Part shown: positions 9,204 through 20,600 of the stretch, in pieces
Numbering within the stretch: position 1 is the first letter of the stretch
Layout of the letters: every line of letters begins with the position of its first letter
Origin: Arachis hypogaea
Lineage: Eukaryota > Streptophyta > Magnoliopsida > Fabales > Fabaceae
NCBI RefSeq assembly: GCF_003086295.3
Contig: NC_092039.1
Location: 94,635,061-94,699,060, forward strand
Direction: 5' to 3'
Length of the DNA stretch: 64,000 nt
Made by a program: the position numbers and the translations under genes
The notes under the pieces: generated by a model
Databases searched by the model: none
Told to the model about the DNA's origin: nothing
The model's input: only the letters and a program-made list of their open reading frames with translations

Positions 9204-12200
9204 ATGGCTCCTGAGAACGATTCTCCTCCCACATCTTCCCAGACCCATTCTTCTGTCACCAATCCAGCCACTAATAACAATGCTACAACAGTCATCTATC
9301 AACAAAGATCATTCAATCCCATTTCTGATAAGCTGTGTGAAACTAATTTCAAAACTTGGCAGCAACAGGCCTTCAATGCAATTCAAGGGCAAGGTTACGA
9401 AGATCATCTCATCAAAGAACACATTTCTCCACAATTTTCATCCATTGCTGATCAAGAAGCAGGAATTGAGTCATCTCCTTACAAGCAATAGAAGCAAGAT
9501 GATTGTCATTTGGTTTCTTGGCTGCTAGCATCAATGGATGAAACTTTCAAGAATAAAATGGTGGGTCACAAACTCAGTCATGAAATATGGCAAAAAATTG
9601 AAGACTATTTTGCACAATCAGCTAGGTACAAGATTTAGCTACTCAAAGCACAGTTGAAATTGATAAAGAAACAAGGTATGTCAGCCAGTGAATATATCTT
9701 TAAGATCAAGAATGTTGCGGATTATCTTGCAGCTTTAGGTAAAACCCCTCCCTATGCAAAAACATGTGAAGCTTTATTGGAAGGGTTGAATGAAGATTAT
9801 CAACATCTTCTTATTACTATCAATGCTAAACCAGAAATTTATAGTCTGGTTGAAGTAGAGAACCTAATCATGTCTCATGATGACATGATCGAAAGATTCA
9901 AGAGAAATAATTCTGGAATGCTTCAAGAAAACATCACTCAGAGCTCTTTTCCAACTTTTCAAAACTCATCTCGAGGTAATGGCTTTAGGAGAGGTAGAGG
10001 GAGTAGATTTTGCAGAGGAGGAAGATCATTTTCCAGCAAATAATAGACCGCAGTGCCAGGTTTGTGGTCGCTTTGGACACATAGCATGGCATTGTTTCAA
10101 TCGATTCAACAAGACATACCTCCCCTATCTCAGAATCAAGCATCGCAGCCTTGGAATTCTTTCTATAACCCAAACACCTTAACTTCATCCAACTCCTCAC
10201 AAGGTTCTCATCAGCTTCGACTATCCCTCCACCTCCAGCATCATCTTTCCATCATCCTACTGCCTTTCTTGCAACACCAACTTCGGTTTCAGACCCTGCT
10301 TGGTACCCGGATACTGGGGCTTCACACCATGTTACTCCAAACCAATCAAACGTGATGACATGTTCAGAAAACACCGGACCTAAACAGGTTCAAGTAGGTA
10401 ATGGTGCATGTATTTCTATTTCTCACATTGGCAACTCTTTCTTATATTCTCTAGACTCTAAACGATTCTTTACGTTACAACAATTGATATACACACCTCA
10501 TATCACTAAGAATTTAATTAGTGTTTCAAAATTTGCTCAGGACAATTATGTATACTTTGAATTTCATGCTAATTTCTACCTTGTTAAATGTCATTTTACA
10601 CAGAAAGTTCTCTTACAAGGTATACGTTGAGGAGGAATATATCAATTTACCCATGTTGCTGTGCCTCCCCCTTCTCACTCAATAAATTCTCATATTGTTT
10701 TTACTATATCATGTTCAGTTTTAGATTTGTGGCATAAACGCCTAAGACATTCATCTTTAAAATCTGTTAAACTTGTACTATCTCAATGTAATATTCAGAC
10801 ACCAAATAAGAATGTTAATTCAGGTATCCATGATTGTGATAATTGTGCACAAGCAAAAATACACAAGTTACCTTTTCAAGAATCTAATACTTTATATTCT
10901 GCACCTCTTGATCTTGTATTTTCTGATGTGTGGAGGTCTGCACCATATATTTCCCATCTTGGATTCAAGTATTATGTGACTTTCATTAATGCCTATTCGA
11001 GATATACCTTTACTTTTTTACTTGTTCACAAGTCTGAGGTCTTTAAAACTTTTCAACATTACAAACTATATATAGAAAAATTGACTGGTTATAAGATTAT
11101 AGAGTTACAAACAGATAATGGAGGAGAATATACCTCTAATGCCTTTTCTCAATTTTTAGCATCTGAAGGTATTTTTCATCGATTTTTTTGTCCCTATATT
11201 CATGAACAAAATGGGACTACAGAAAGAAAGCATAGGCATCTCATAGAAATGAGTCTTGCTATGCTCTCTACTGCATCAATGCCTCTAGTGTATTGGGATG
11301 AAGCTATCCTCACTTCAACATATTTAATTAAACGAACCCAACTCAGGTTCTATCGAATTTGTCTCCATATGAAAAATTATTTGGCAAAAAACCAGATTAC
11401 ACTCTCTTTAGAATATTTGGTAGTAGTTGTTATCCATACATTCGACCTTATAACAAACATAAATTAGAACACATATCTCTTAAATGTATCTTTCTAGGCT
11501 ATGCACCTAACTTCAAAGGCTATAAATGCTTGTCACAAAGTGGAAAAATTTATATTACTAGGCATGTGATATTTGATGAATCTAAATTTTCATTTACACA
11601 GTTGTTTCTAGTTGATAATGCAGGTTCAGCTCTTAATTCTGCTCAACATCATCACACTGAAGGTCCTGCCTTGTTTCATAAATCAACTGCCACTACTGTG
11701 AAACCACCTCCTCCTACAACAAGTCACCTCTCTCAGCATCATGGACAGGAATTCAATTCATTCCTAACACAACCAATCACTGATGACCCTGCCTATATTA
11801 TTGTCCCACCATCTTTAAAGGAACTCAACACAGGTATAGAGAGTCAGCTTCCATCATTGGAAACTGAATCTCAACATAATCATACTCATACCTCTATCAC
11901 TTCTTCTAATATGCAAAATTCTCACCCTATGTTAACAAGGTCCAAAACTGGTTCATCAAGACTAAAAATTTTAACAACAATAACTACTTTAACTAATAAC
12001 TATTTTGATCAACCCCCAAAATTTGCAGCTGTTGCTTTAAAATTTTCACATTGGCACAATGCCATAAATGAGGAATTTAATGCCTTGATGAGAACCAAAA
12101 CTTGGACCTTAGTTCCAACACCACCCAATGCCAAAATCATTGGGTGTAAGTGGGTTTTTGCTATTAAAAGTTAGCCAGATGGTACTGTTCAGAAGTACAA

Positions 12201-13453
12201 AGCCAGATTGGTTGCCCAAGGCTTTCACCAATCTGAAGACTTTGATTTTGAACAAGTGTTTAGTCCGGTGATTAGACCGACAACTGTGAGACTTATTCTA
12301 TGCATTGCTTTATCACATAACTGGATAATTCGTTAATTTGATTTTAACAATGCATTTTTAAATGGTGACCTTTATCAAACTATCTATATGCATCAACCAA
12401 TTGGTTTTGAAATAAACTCGTATTCATATGTGTGTAAATTAAATAAATCTCTATATGGTTTAAAACAAGCACCTAGGGAATGGTTTGATAAATTAAGTAC
12501 AACACTAAACTCATTTGGTTTCTGCAGTTCTAAGTCAGACTCGTCTCTTTTTATTAGACATAAACCAGATTCGGTGATGTACATTTTATGTTATGTAGAT
12601 GACATCATTATCACTGGTAACCATAATAGTGACATAGCTAACATGATACAGTAGTTAGATAAAGTTTTCTCTCTAAAAGATCTAGGGGAGCTAAGTTATT
12701 TTTTAGGAATAGAGGTTAAAAATCTCAAGGTCAACTTCATCTATCCCAAACCAAGTATATAATTGATTTGTTATCTAAAATAGGCATGGGGAAGTAAGCC
12801 CAATGCTTACACCTATGATTTCATCCTTACAATTGCTGTCCAGTGGTTATGAGAAGTTTGATGACGCAAAACTATATAGAAGTATGGTAGGAACATTGCA
12901 ATACTTGTGTATCACACGGCCAGACATATCCTTTGCAGTAAGCAAGATAAGTCAATTTATGCATTGTCCTTTTCTTGCTCACTGGAAGGCAATAAAGAGG
13001 CTGCTAAGGTATCTACAAGGCACAAAAGAGCATGGAATTTTGATCCATCCAAGCACAGATTATAGGCTTTATGGGTTTACTGATGCAGATTGAGCAGCAG
13101 ACTTGGAGGATCGAAGGTTTGTAACAGGTTATTGTATTTTCTTAGGGCCTAATTTGATCACTTGGTGTTGCAGGAAGCAGACCACGATCAGTAGAAGCTC
13201 AACGGAGGCAGAATTCAGGAGTCTAGCTGCCTGTGAAGGGGAGTTGGTCTGGTTAACAAATTCACTTGCTGAATTGATGATTCCTCTCAAAACAGTCCCC
13301 ACTATTTTCTGTGATAACCTCAGCACCGTGTCACTCACAGCAAATCCAGTGCTGCATAATCGTACCAAGCATTTTCAACTTGATGTTCAAATTATTAGAG
13401 AGAAGCTAAAGTCCAAATCTCTCCATGTGGTCCACATTCCAGGGAACGAATAG
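9204..13453 (+). pseudogene. Copia gag-pol polyprotein, broken
   Basis: Order of domains on the plus strand: gag from ATG 9204 (KLCETNFKTWQQQAFNAIQG) to 10043; zinc knuckle CQVCGRFGHIAWHC at about 10060 in another frame; protease WYPDTGASHHVTP at about 10300; gag-pre-integrase LDLWHKRLRHSSLKSV at 10720; integrase core with LQTDNGGEYTS and EQNGTTERKHRH (10760-11470); reverse transcriptase with NKSLYGLKQAPREW and YVDDIIITG (12100-12660); RNase H with SRSSTEAEFRSLA and FCDNLSTV (12800-13453). In-frame stops occur near 9489, 9639, 10628, 12172, 12334, 12652 and 13091, and frame changes near 10040, 11337 and 12720. The gag and pol order is typical of copia; lineage (Ale/Retrofit-like) is a guess. 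It produces no full polyprotein. Confidence 0.92.
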
Positions 13454-13545
13454 GTAACTGATATATTAATAAAGCCCCTCTTAGTGACTGCTTTTCAGAG
13501 GTTGAAGGACAAACTTCGAGTGATTCAGAGGCCTCACTCGAGTTT

Positions 13546-13564
13546 GCGGGGGCGGGGGGGGGGG
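13546..13564 (+). promoter_or_regulatory. Polypurine tract of the copia element
   Basis: A G-rich run (gcgggggcggggggggggg) lies immediately upstream of the 3' LTR, at the position of the plus-strand primer. Confidence 0.75.
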
Positions 13565-13782
13565 TGGTTAAGGGTAGTATTGTAAAACAAGCTCAATATG
13601 AGCTCAAGAAAAGTCAAGAAAGTGTAACCTAGCTGCTAAGTGATAAGGCATGTGTTTATATAAATCTGAGAACACTTGTGTAAAGGGTTGGCTTCAATTC
13701 TAATAATCAATTTTACAGATTCACATTTTTTCTTCCTCTGTTTTACTTGCTGTGAAAAGCTTTCTTCATAGAAAACCCTTTT
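13565..13782 (+). repeat. 3' LTR of the copia element
   Basis: Starts tggttaagggtagtattg (one extra g relative to the 5' LTR) and ends gaaaaccctttt. It is followed by aaggg, the right copy of the target duplication. Confidence 0.9.
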
Positions 13783-15160
13783 AAGGGTACTTTTGTATTT
13801 TTTCGTAAAGGTGTGTACCGTCAACCTGAACCAACAGCTTGCAATGCTTAAAAGATCTAATGCATGGATTGAACTCCCAAGTACCCGATGAAATATCTTG
13901 ACACTATCCACCTCTTCACTCTCATTATACAGGGTCGTGTTTCTATTTGGACAATTGAGCTAGGCATCTTTTGAGCCATTACCGAGAACCACAATGGCAA
14001 AAGCTTGGTAAGATTCTTTTCAACCATAAAAAATTTTGGCTATCGACTTCTATTTTGTCAACCAAGCCTTTCGATAATTAATGGTATAGTTGAACATTGA
14101 CTGAACTTCCGCAAATATAGATTTCACCTTTATGGATGGATCGAATTCAACTAATGGCCTTATAACCTCCACATCTGTGTTTGAGTCCAACTCTGAGTGA
14201 TCGTGTGAAATCGTTCTCATGTAGTACGTGTGCCTCCTATTGTATCTCTGTATTTCCCAACAACCTTTCTTCCGTGTCAAGCTGGCTTGGATAAGCCAAT
14301 TGCACCCATGACCATACGTCTTACATTTAGCATAGAACGTCTACGGCTCGGACTCATAAACACTTTAATCGACTCCTTTAGACATAGTATAAATTTGAAT
14401 TGCCGCGATGACCAACTTTTTAGAACTATATTCTATTCCAATTCAAAACTCCTCGTCCTTAGGATCAGAGCACCAACAGAAAAAATAAATTGTCACTCAT
14501 CGATCCATCCAAAATACAAATTAAGAAAAACGTATTGCTTACTTCTCATGTACCTAGCTATGTTCGCATATTTGAAAAATTCAGGTGCATGCATGCACGC
14601 TAAGATCCAAGCTAATCATAAAAGGTAGACGGTCCATGGGTTGACTGACTGTGGGTGCAACCACTACATTTTTCATGACTGCCTCACCTCCCCATCACTA
14701 TCCTCGTCCTTGTCACCGGCTTAGTCGGTAGCTTTGAAGTCCTCTTCGCTATCACTATTTATTCCTTCGTACACTTCAACTCTGTCATCTTTCATGTCCG
14801 AGTCATGTTGGATTCCATCCGCAATTATATGTTCAAACTCAACATACAACTCAATCTTTGGCTATTGCACCTGAGTCTGCTGGTGAATATGAAACATACG
14901 CTAAATATTTGCTTTGCAAATGATCGGCATAATATCAAACTATATTAGACCACCAAATATGATAATGGGACTCCTGTTTAGAATATTACTCACCCTCTTT
15001 AAAATATTACTCTCTATGCTTTGATAGAGACCATACTGTACTTCCGCGAATGTTATAGTGCATAGAACCACAAACGAAAATAGATTCTCACACGCAAAAC
15101 TCATCCCCTCATGTGTATTTTGTATATACCGTTGTAGTACACCACTATATTTTTATTACG
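13783..15160 (-). pseudogene. MULE (MuDR-type) transposase relic, N-terminal part
   Basis: Read on the minus strand from about 15160 leftwards: VVYYNGI, then MSFACENLFSFVVLCTITF (ATG at 15104), MFHIHQQTQVQ, IELYVEFEHIIADGIQHD, VYEGINSDSEEDF, then the conserved MuDR N-terminal region with FYAKCKTYGHGCNWLIQASL, RKKGCWEIQRYNRRHTY, IRPLVEFDPSIKVKSIFAEV and FNYTINYRKAWLTK, and finally a shifted copy of the VDGTHLYGKYKSTL block at the copia junction. There are many stops and at least three frame changes. The family is the MULE transposase family carrying a MuDR N-terminal domain. The gene continues at 8954 on the far side of the copia insertion and is cut off at about 8785, before the rest of the catalytic domain. 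Confidence 0.8.
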
Positions 15161-15461
15161 CTCCATCACACCAACAATACACTAAAATATCTCTCTTGCA
15201 ATAAAGTAAAATAGTAACGAATTTTGCTTTTTATAAACAGAATACCCAACATACAGACCACGTGTTGAAATAATATCAAATCACCACGTGACGTGTATTC
15301 AACACGTACTCTATATGTTAGCTGACTGTTCACCACGTGTGCAATATACTTTTTGTGTGTTGGCTTTAAACTAAATACGTGTCCAACACATTTTTTACGT
15401 GCTGATTCAACACACTCCCTATATGTTAGGCCTGCTCTATTTATAGTGTGTCACCTGTAAT

Positions 15462-15521
15462 GACACTAAAATATCCATTTTCAGCTAAGACACTATTTTC
15501 ATATAGAAAAAAATTAGCCAT
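15462..15521 (-). repeat. Right terminal inverted repeat of the MULE (diverged)
   Basis: On the minus strand it starts atggctaatttttttctat, alignable with the left end at 6114. The adjacent subterminal region 15240-15460 carries repeated cacgtg and acgtgttg words. Confidence 0.45.
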
Positions 15522-15530
15522 CATTTGGGC
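15522..15530. repeat. Right copy of 9-bp target-site duplication (catttgggc)
   Basis: Identical to 6105-6113; see the MULE entry. Confidence 0.55.
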
Positions 15531-16448
15531 ATAATATGGTGGGATGGCTCTATCTGATCTTTATTCTATCGGGCATAATTGTAACAAATGAATGTTGTAT
15601 AGCTATTAACTGGGGATTAAAATGCAAGACATCAACTCACACTCTAAAGATTAATAACTCATGCCCAAAAAGAAAAAAGAAAAACGTACAAGGCTATGTA
15701 TAACTTATTTTTGTCCTTTTTCACGAGTCATAATAATAAAATTTTCTTATCTAAAGCACAAGGCACAAGTGGCTTGCCCTTGCCATAATAACAAGGTGTA
15801 GCTTATAGCACTAACTTGTCTAAATGATAACCTAAGAGACAAAATGTTTAGGAATCTCAAAAGTCAAAACAAACTAAGCAAGGAATGCATAAAATTGGAA
15901 CTTACATTAGATCGGGCTCGAGAATAATATACACTTTCAGAATTTTTTTTCAACAAAATTCCATCACATTAATATTGAAATACACACTTCTATAAATATA
16001 AGAATGTACTATTAATTGACCGTTGAGAGAACCTTATCCTTTTAGTAAGCCAATTTTACTTTCACAATAAAACTGATCATTTAAAAAAAATTAGATAATA
16101 ATTTAATTAAATATGTCAAATATAATTTTTAAATAGTAACTTTATAAAAAATATTACAATTGTACGTAAATTTTTATTATTAAATAAAAGAATAGTCTAA
16201 TAACATTTAATACTAGTCGTAATTAACTTAAATAAAAATTATATCCTTTAAAAGTAAAAAAAAAAATGCTTTATGTCAGAAATAGTAGTCCATTGTTTCT
16301 ATATGGAGGATGTTTATTTTGTAACTTAATAGTCCATTGTACACATTGTACAAATAGTCCATTGACTCCCTAGCGAGATCCTATACTAAATTATCTGTAG
16401 TAAAAACGTTAGCACATAATCTTAGCCGTTTAGGCACCTTTTTGGCCT
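15531..16448. other. Intergenic DNA upstream of the LAX gene
   Basis: AT-rich sequence with no ORF, RNA gene or recognised element. It separates the transposon cluster from the promoter region. Confidence 0.5.
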
Positions 16449-16455
16449 ATAAAAC
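16449..16455 (+). promoter_or_regulatory. Candidate distal TATA box for the LAX gene
   Basis: The heptamer tataaaa lies about 1.2 kb upstream of the start codon. If used, the transcript would begin near 16480 and carry a long leader with a possible donor at about 16682 (ttcag/gtaaca). The nearer TATA box at 17144 is an alternative. Confidence 0.3.
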
Positions 16456-17143
16456 AGTGGCTTATTGGCTTTCACATAAAAATCAGAACGAAACTTCTAA
16501 ATCCTGTATTATTATAACTTGTTCACACAAGAACCGAATCATAAATAGAAGCCTTTCATTCCATCCCTCTCTTCCACTCTCTCCATATTAAATAGCCAAA
16601 ACAAAAAGAGAAGAAAATTAAAGGCTTCAAATCTGAAGTAGAATAATAATACAACCACCATCATTTATAAATATTCTTTCAGGTAACATATATTACATAT
16701 TATATAGTATACCTTCAAGTTCAAGGTGTTTTTCCCTTATCTGCTTTTTCCTTCTCTGATCTATTGAGTTTTTTCCCCCATATTTTTCCGTTAAAAAAAA
16801 AAGTTAAAAGAAGGAATCTCCACATGACCACATTCATTCATCTTTGTTATTTAATTATTTATTTGAAATACTACTTACTACTTAGAACTTAGAAGGGACG
16901 CAGAGTAATGTAAAAGGGTCCTTTTTATTTATTTATATATAGTTGATGAGAGTACTCTGAAGTCAGTGTGTATGTGAGAGAAAGAAAACAAGACAAGTTT
17001 GAAACGCTGTTTCAGTGTTTTTTTCTTTCTTTGTTGCCTGCTTTTGCGGCTTCTCGCCGCACCGTCTGGTTCTGCCATTTTCTCTCTGACAATAATACAC
17101 AAATCGGTGGGATTGCATTAAAGTGTTGGTGAGTGAGTTTTCT

Positions 17144-17150
17144 TATAAAT
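17144..17150 (+). promoter_or_regulatory. Candidate proximal TATA box for the LAX gene
   Basis: tataaat within tttcttataaatagc, about 510 bases upstream of the ATG. It predicts transcription starting near 17175-17180 and a leader containing the intron at 17446-17632. A gaga microsatellite (17357-17372) and one gagaca (17421-17426, the reverse of the tgtctc auxin-response core) lie in the leader; a single copy is weak evidence for auxin control. Confidence 0.45.
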
Positions 17151-17445
17151 AGCTTTTGCTTTTTCTGAGTTCTGAAGCTCCACACGGTTTTTCATAGAGC
17201 AGTAGTCGTAGTAATTAACAGCAGTGTTTAATCAATTTTCATTGCTTTTAAAGCATATCCAAGAATTACATAATTCTCCGCAGGTATTAGTGTATTTCAT
17301 TAGCATCAATATGATTAATTAATTAAACACTGTTCTTATTGAAAGGCATTGAATAAGAGAGAGAGAGAGAGGTTGATCTTTCTTCAAAGGGTGTTCTATT
17401 CCATCACCCTTTTGGAGAAAGAGACATTTTCAAAAACTAGTTGAG

Positions 17446-17632
17446 GTAAGTGGAAAGTTGAACCCATCTTGGGTTCTTGTTTTTTTGTTTAAATTCTTTC
17501 TTTTACTTCTTCTCCACTTTTCCTCTTCTGGATTTGTGTGGCAGAGTCCTAACTGGTTTACAAGGCTTTTCAGAATCTGGGGTGGTGTTTTGATTTGATC
17601 ATGTCCCTTTTCTTTTTCATTTTGTGATACAG
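17446..17632 (+). other. Probable 5'-UTR intron of the LAX gene
   Basis: Donor ttgag/gtaagtgg at 17446 and acceptor tttgtgatacag at 17632 enclose T-rich sequence typical of a plant intron. The exon after it holds the ATG at 17655. Confidence 0.6.
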
Positions 17633-17654
17633 ATCCAGAAATCAGGTTTTAATA

Positions 17655-20600
17655 ATGATGAGACAGAAACAAGGAGAGGAAGCAATAGTGAGCAACATGA
17701 GCGAAGTAGAGAATGAAGAACAGAATAATGATCAACAAGAAAACCAGTCCATGTTCAGTGTTAAGAGCTTCCTTTGGCATGGTGGCTCTGTTTGGGATGC
17801 ATGGTTCAGCTGTGCCTCTAACCAGGTCAAACTCATACATCACTCTATAGTCTATACCTTTTACCTTTATGCTTCATTTTCAAACAATCTTTTGTGTATT
17901 TTTTTCATAATTATTCTATGAGTAATAATTAATTGTCTCTGTCAATTTTAAGATTATGAATTTAAGCTGTAAAAATAATATGCTTCTTTTGGATATAGTT
18001 CCAAATGGGTAGGCACTTTAAAATTTTGATAGGATGTTTTTTGTTTTTTTAGTCCCACTTTTGCCTCTGTTAAAACTCTCTCCACTAACTTTTTCACTTA
18101 ACCGAACTTGGTAAAATCTAAAATGTCTTTTTCCATTTAACTAAATATGTATATTATATGTCTCATTTTTATACAGATTTTTTTTTTCTATGAAAAAGAT
18201 AATAGTACAAACATATTTTTTTTTTCTAAATATGACTTCTTGACGTGACTCACATGGTCACACTTTACTTACACATGATAATAAGTTTTAAATAACTACA
18301 TAAAAAATTAGAGTTAAATTAAGAAGAGTTAATATTAAAAGTGATATTTGAACTTACAATTGAATCTCAGTATTATCTTTAAACTTAAAATTGTCTTAAA
18401 TTAGACCCTGAATTTATCAATAGTGGCCCATAAAATATTTTTCGAAGACGAAATGATAACGTAGTTAGATAGACGGAGATAAAACATTGTTGTTTCATTT
18501 TTTGTGCGCAAATAGAACATAAAGTGGTTTTAATATGTTGAAGTTAAAATTCCTCAAAATACCCTAAAGGGTGTCGTTTATGTTCTATTTGAGCGCTAAA
18601 AATAAAACGGCAACATTTTACCAGTGTAGCGTAGCTTTTAGCGTGGTTTCTATCCAATCACATCATTATTCCGTATTGTTAAGATGAAGAATAAATTTAA
18701 AACAATTATAAATTCAGGAACACATTAAAATACGACGGCAAATTCAAGGACCATTCTAAGTATTAACTCAACTAAGAAATATCGTGTTACAAGACTAAAA
18801 ATGTTAATAATTTTAAAACATTTATTTTATGAAAAATGGAATAAGAAAATCATGAAACTTTTTTTATTATAAATAATGTTCAGAAAAATGATTAACAGTG
18901 TTTGGTTAAAATGATAGGTGGCTCAAGTGCTGTTGACACTGCCATATTCATTCTCGCAATTGGGGATGGTATCAGGAATAGTGCTTCAGGTGTTCTACGG
19001 CATCATGGGAAGTTGGACTGCATATCTCATTAGTGTCCTTTATGTCGAATATCGCTCCAGAAAGGAAAAGGAAAACGTTAATTTCAAGAACCATGTCATT
19101 CAGGTATTTCACTTTCCCTCCTATTCTATCGCTCTCTATCCATACCAACACTATTCTTTTATTTTAATTAGAAACATTTTGATATATAGAACCATGATTG
19201 TTATGGTGTTTAAAAAATAGTATCTCATCGGTTAAAAGAAAAATTTAAAATTTATTATAAAAAATAAATTAGACTGAAATTAAATATGAGTTAACTCTAT
19301 AGGATTAGCCATATAAAATAAAGTGTATATTACGGTAAAAAATTGTAATGATATTTTTATTTTTGATATATCACTTTTGCATGTAACTTTTTTATATTAT
19401 TTATATATTTTTCTTAAAGAAAAATGATATTATAAAAAAAATGACAATATCCATTGTCTGCGGTGGAAAGAAAAAATAACAAAGAAAAAAAATTTGATAG
19501 ATGGTTGAATAGTTATTACATCATTTTATTTTTGTTAATTTTTTTAAAGTAAAAATTAAATATATTTCTTTTTTCATTTTCTGCAAACAAAGACTTATTT
19601 ATTGGTATAGAATTAGCGATAAAAATAATGTCTCTAAAAGTTAGAACAAATAGAGAGACAATTTGTATTTTGTTTTTATTTCAATATATGGTACATGAAG
19701 ATATAAAAATTGTTAGCAAGAATATTAATCAAAGAAAAGTTTATATTTCCTATATATTAAATAAAATAATTTTTTAATAAAATTTACACCTTAATTGGAT
19801 GATTGTATCAGTGGTTCGAAGTTCTTGATGGGTTGCTAGGCAAATATTGGAAAGCATTGGGGTTAGCCTTCAATTGTACTTTCCTCCTCTTTGGATCAGT
19901 GATACAGCTTATAGCATGTGCAAGGTAATCAAACACAATTTCTTCTGCAAAAAAATCTTCATCTTGGGATTATTATTGTTATTTCACATGGTTTTATTCC
20001 TCCTCCTCAAAATGCAAACAATAAATAAATAATGAATATTTTGATGACAGTAACATATACTACATAAATGACAAATTGGACAAGAGGACTTGGACTTACA
20101 TATTTGGAGCTTGTTGTGCTACCACTGTCTTCATTCCTTCTTTCCATAATTACCGTATTTGGTCTTTTCTTGGACTTGGAATGACCACTTACACCGCTTG
20201 GTATTTAGCTATTGCTGCTCTTGTTCATGGCCAGGTACATATACTTATCTACCTAGTACCTAAGCATAACCTACCCTCAAATATTTTATTCAAAGGAAAC
20301 CAGATATTAATAATTGGTATTTGGAATAATGTTTTAGGTAGAAAATGTGACACATTCAGGTCCAACGAAGCTAGTACTGTACTTCACCGGAGCCACCAAC
20401 ATACTCTACACCTTTGGTGGACATGCAGTTACTGTGTAAGTTACTAATTTAATTTACACTATCCTTCTTTTCTTTCTTTTTTTTTTTCTTTTCATTTTTC
20501 ACCAACATAGTATGCTGTCCTATATATTCTATCTTATCCCATTCCTTTTTCCCCTTTTGTTTTCTTCCCTAGCATTATTATTCTCCATATTATCATATAT

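Larger units (their letters stand above)
8955..13782 (+). mobile_element. Ty1/copia LTR retrotransposon, structurally complete but coding-dead
   Basis: Two ~217-bp LTRs bound an interior with a tRNA-Met-type PBS, gag, protease, integrase, reverse transcriptase and RNase H in copia order, and a G-rich polypurine tract. The target duplication is aagag (8950-8954) / aaggg (13783-13787), one mismatch. The LTRs differ at about ten positions by eye (roughly 95% identity), so the insertion is not recent. Several stops and frameshifts inactivate it. It interrupts a MULE transposase relic. Confidence 0.93.
6114..15521 (-). mobile_element. Mutator-like element (MULE), degenerate, with nested insertions
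   Basis: The flanks catttgggc at 6105-6113 and 15522-15530 match perfectly. The two ends, 6114-6175 and the reverse complement of 15462-15521, share a weak alignment (attattttcaatat / aatttttttctatat, then agtg...tattt(t)ag(t/g)gtg). The inside holds a minus-strand MULE transposase relic and a plus-strand plant-mobile-domain relic. Nested within are a CACTA fragment (from 6431), a solo LTR (7683-8184) and a full copia element (8955-13782), so the MULE is the oldest layer here. The boundaries depend on the duplication and the diverged terminal repeats and are moderately certain. Confidence 0.55.

Noticed and set aside
17421..17426. Auxin response element in the LAX leader
   Set aside because: A single gagaca hexamer is expected by chance; noted only as weak context.
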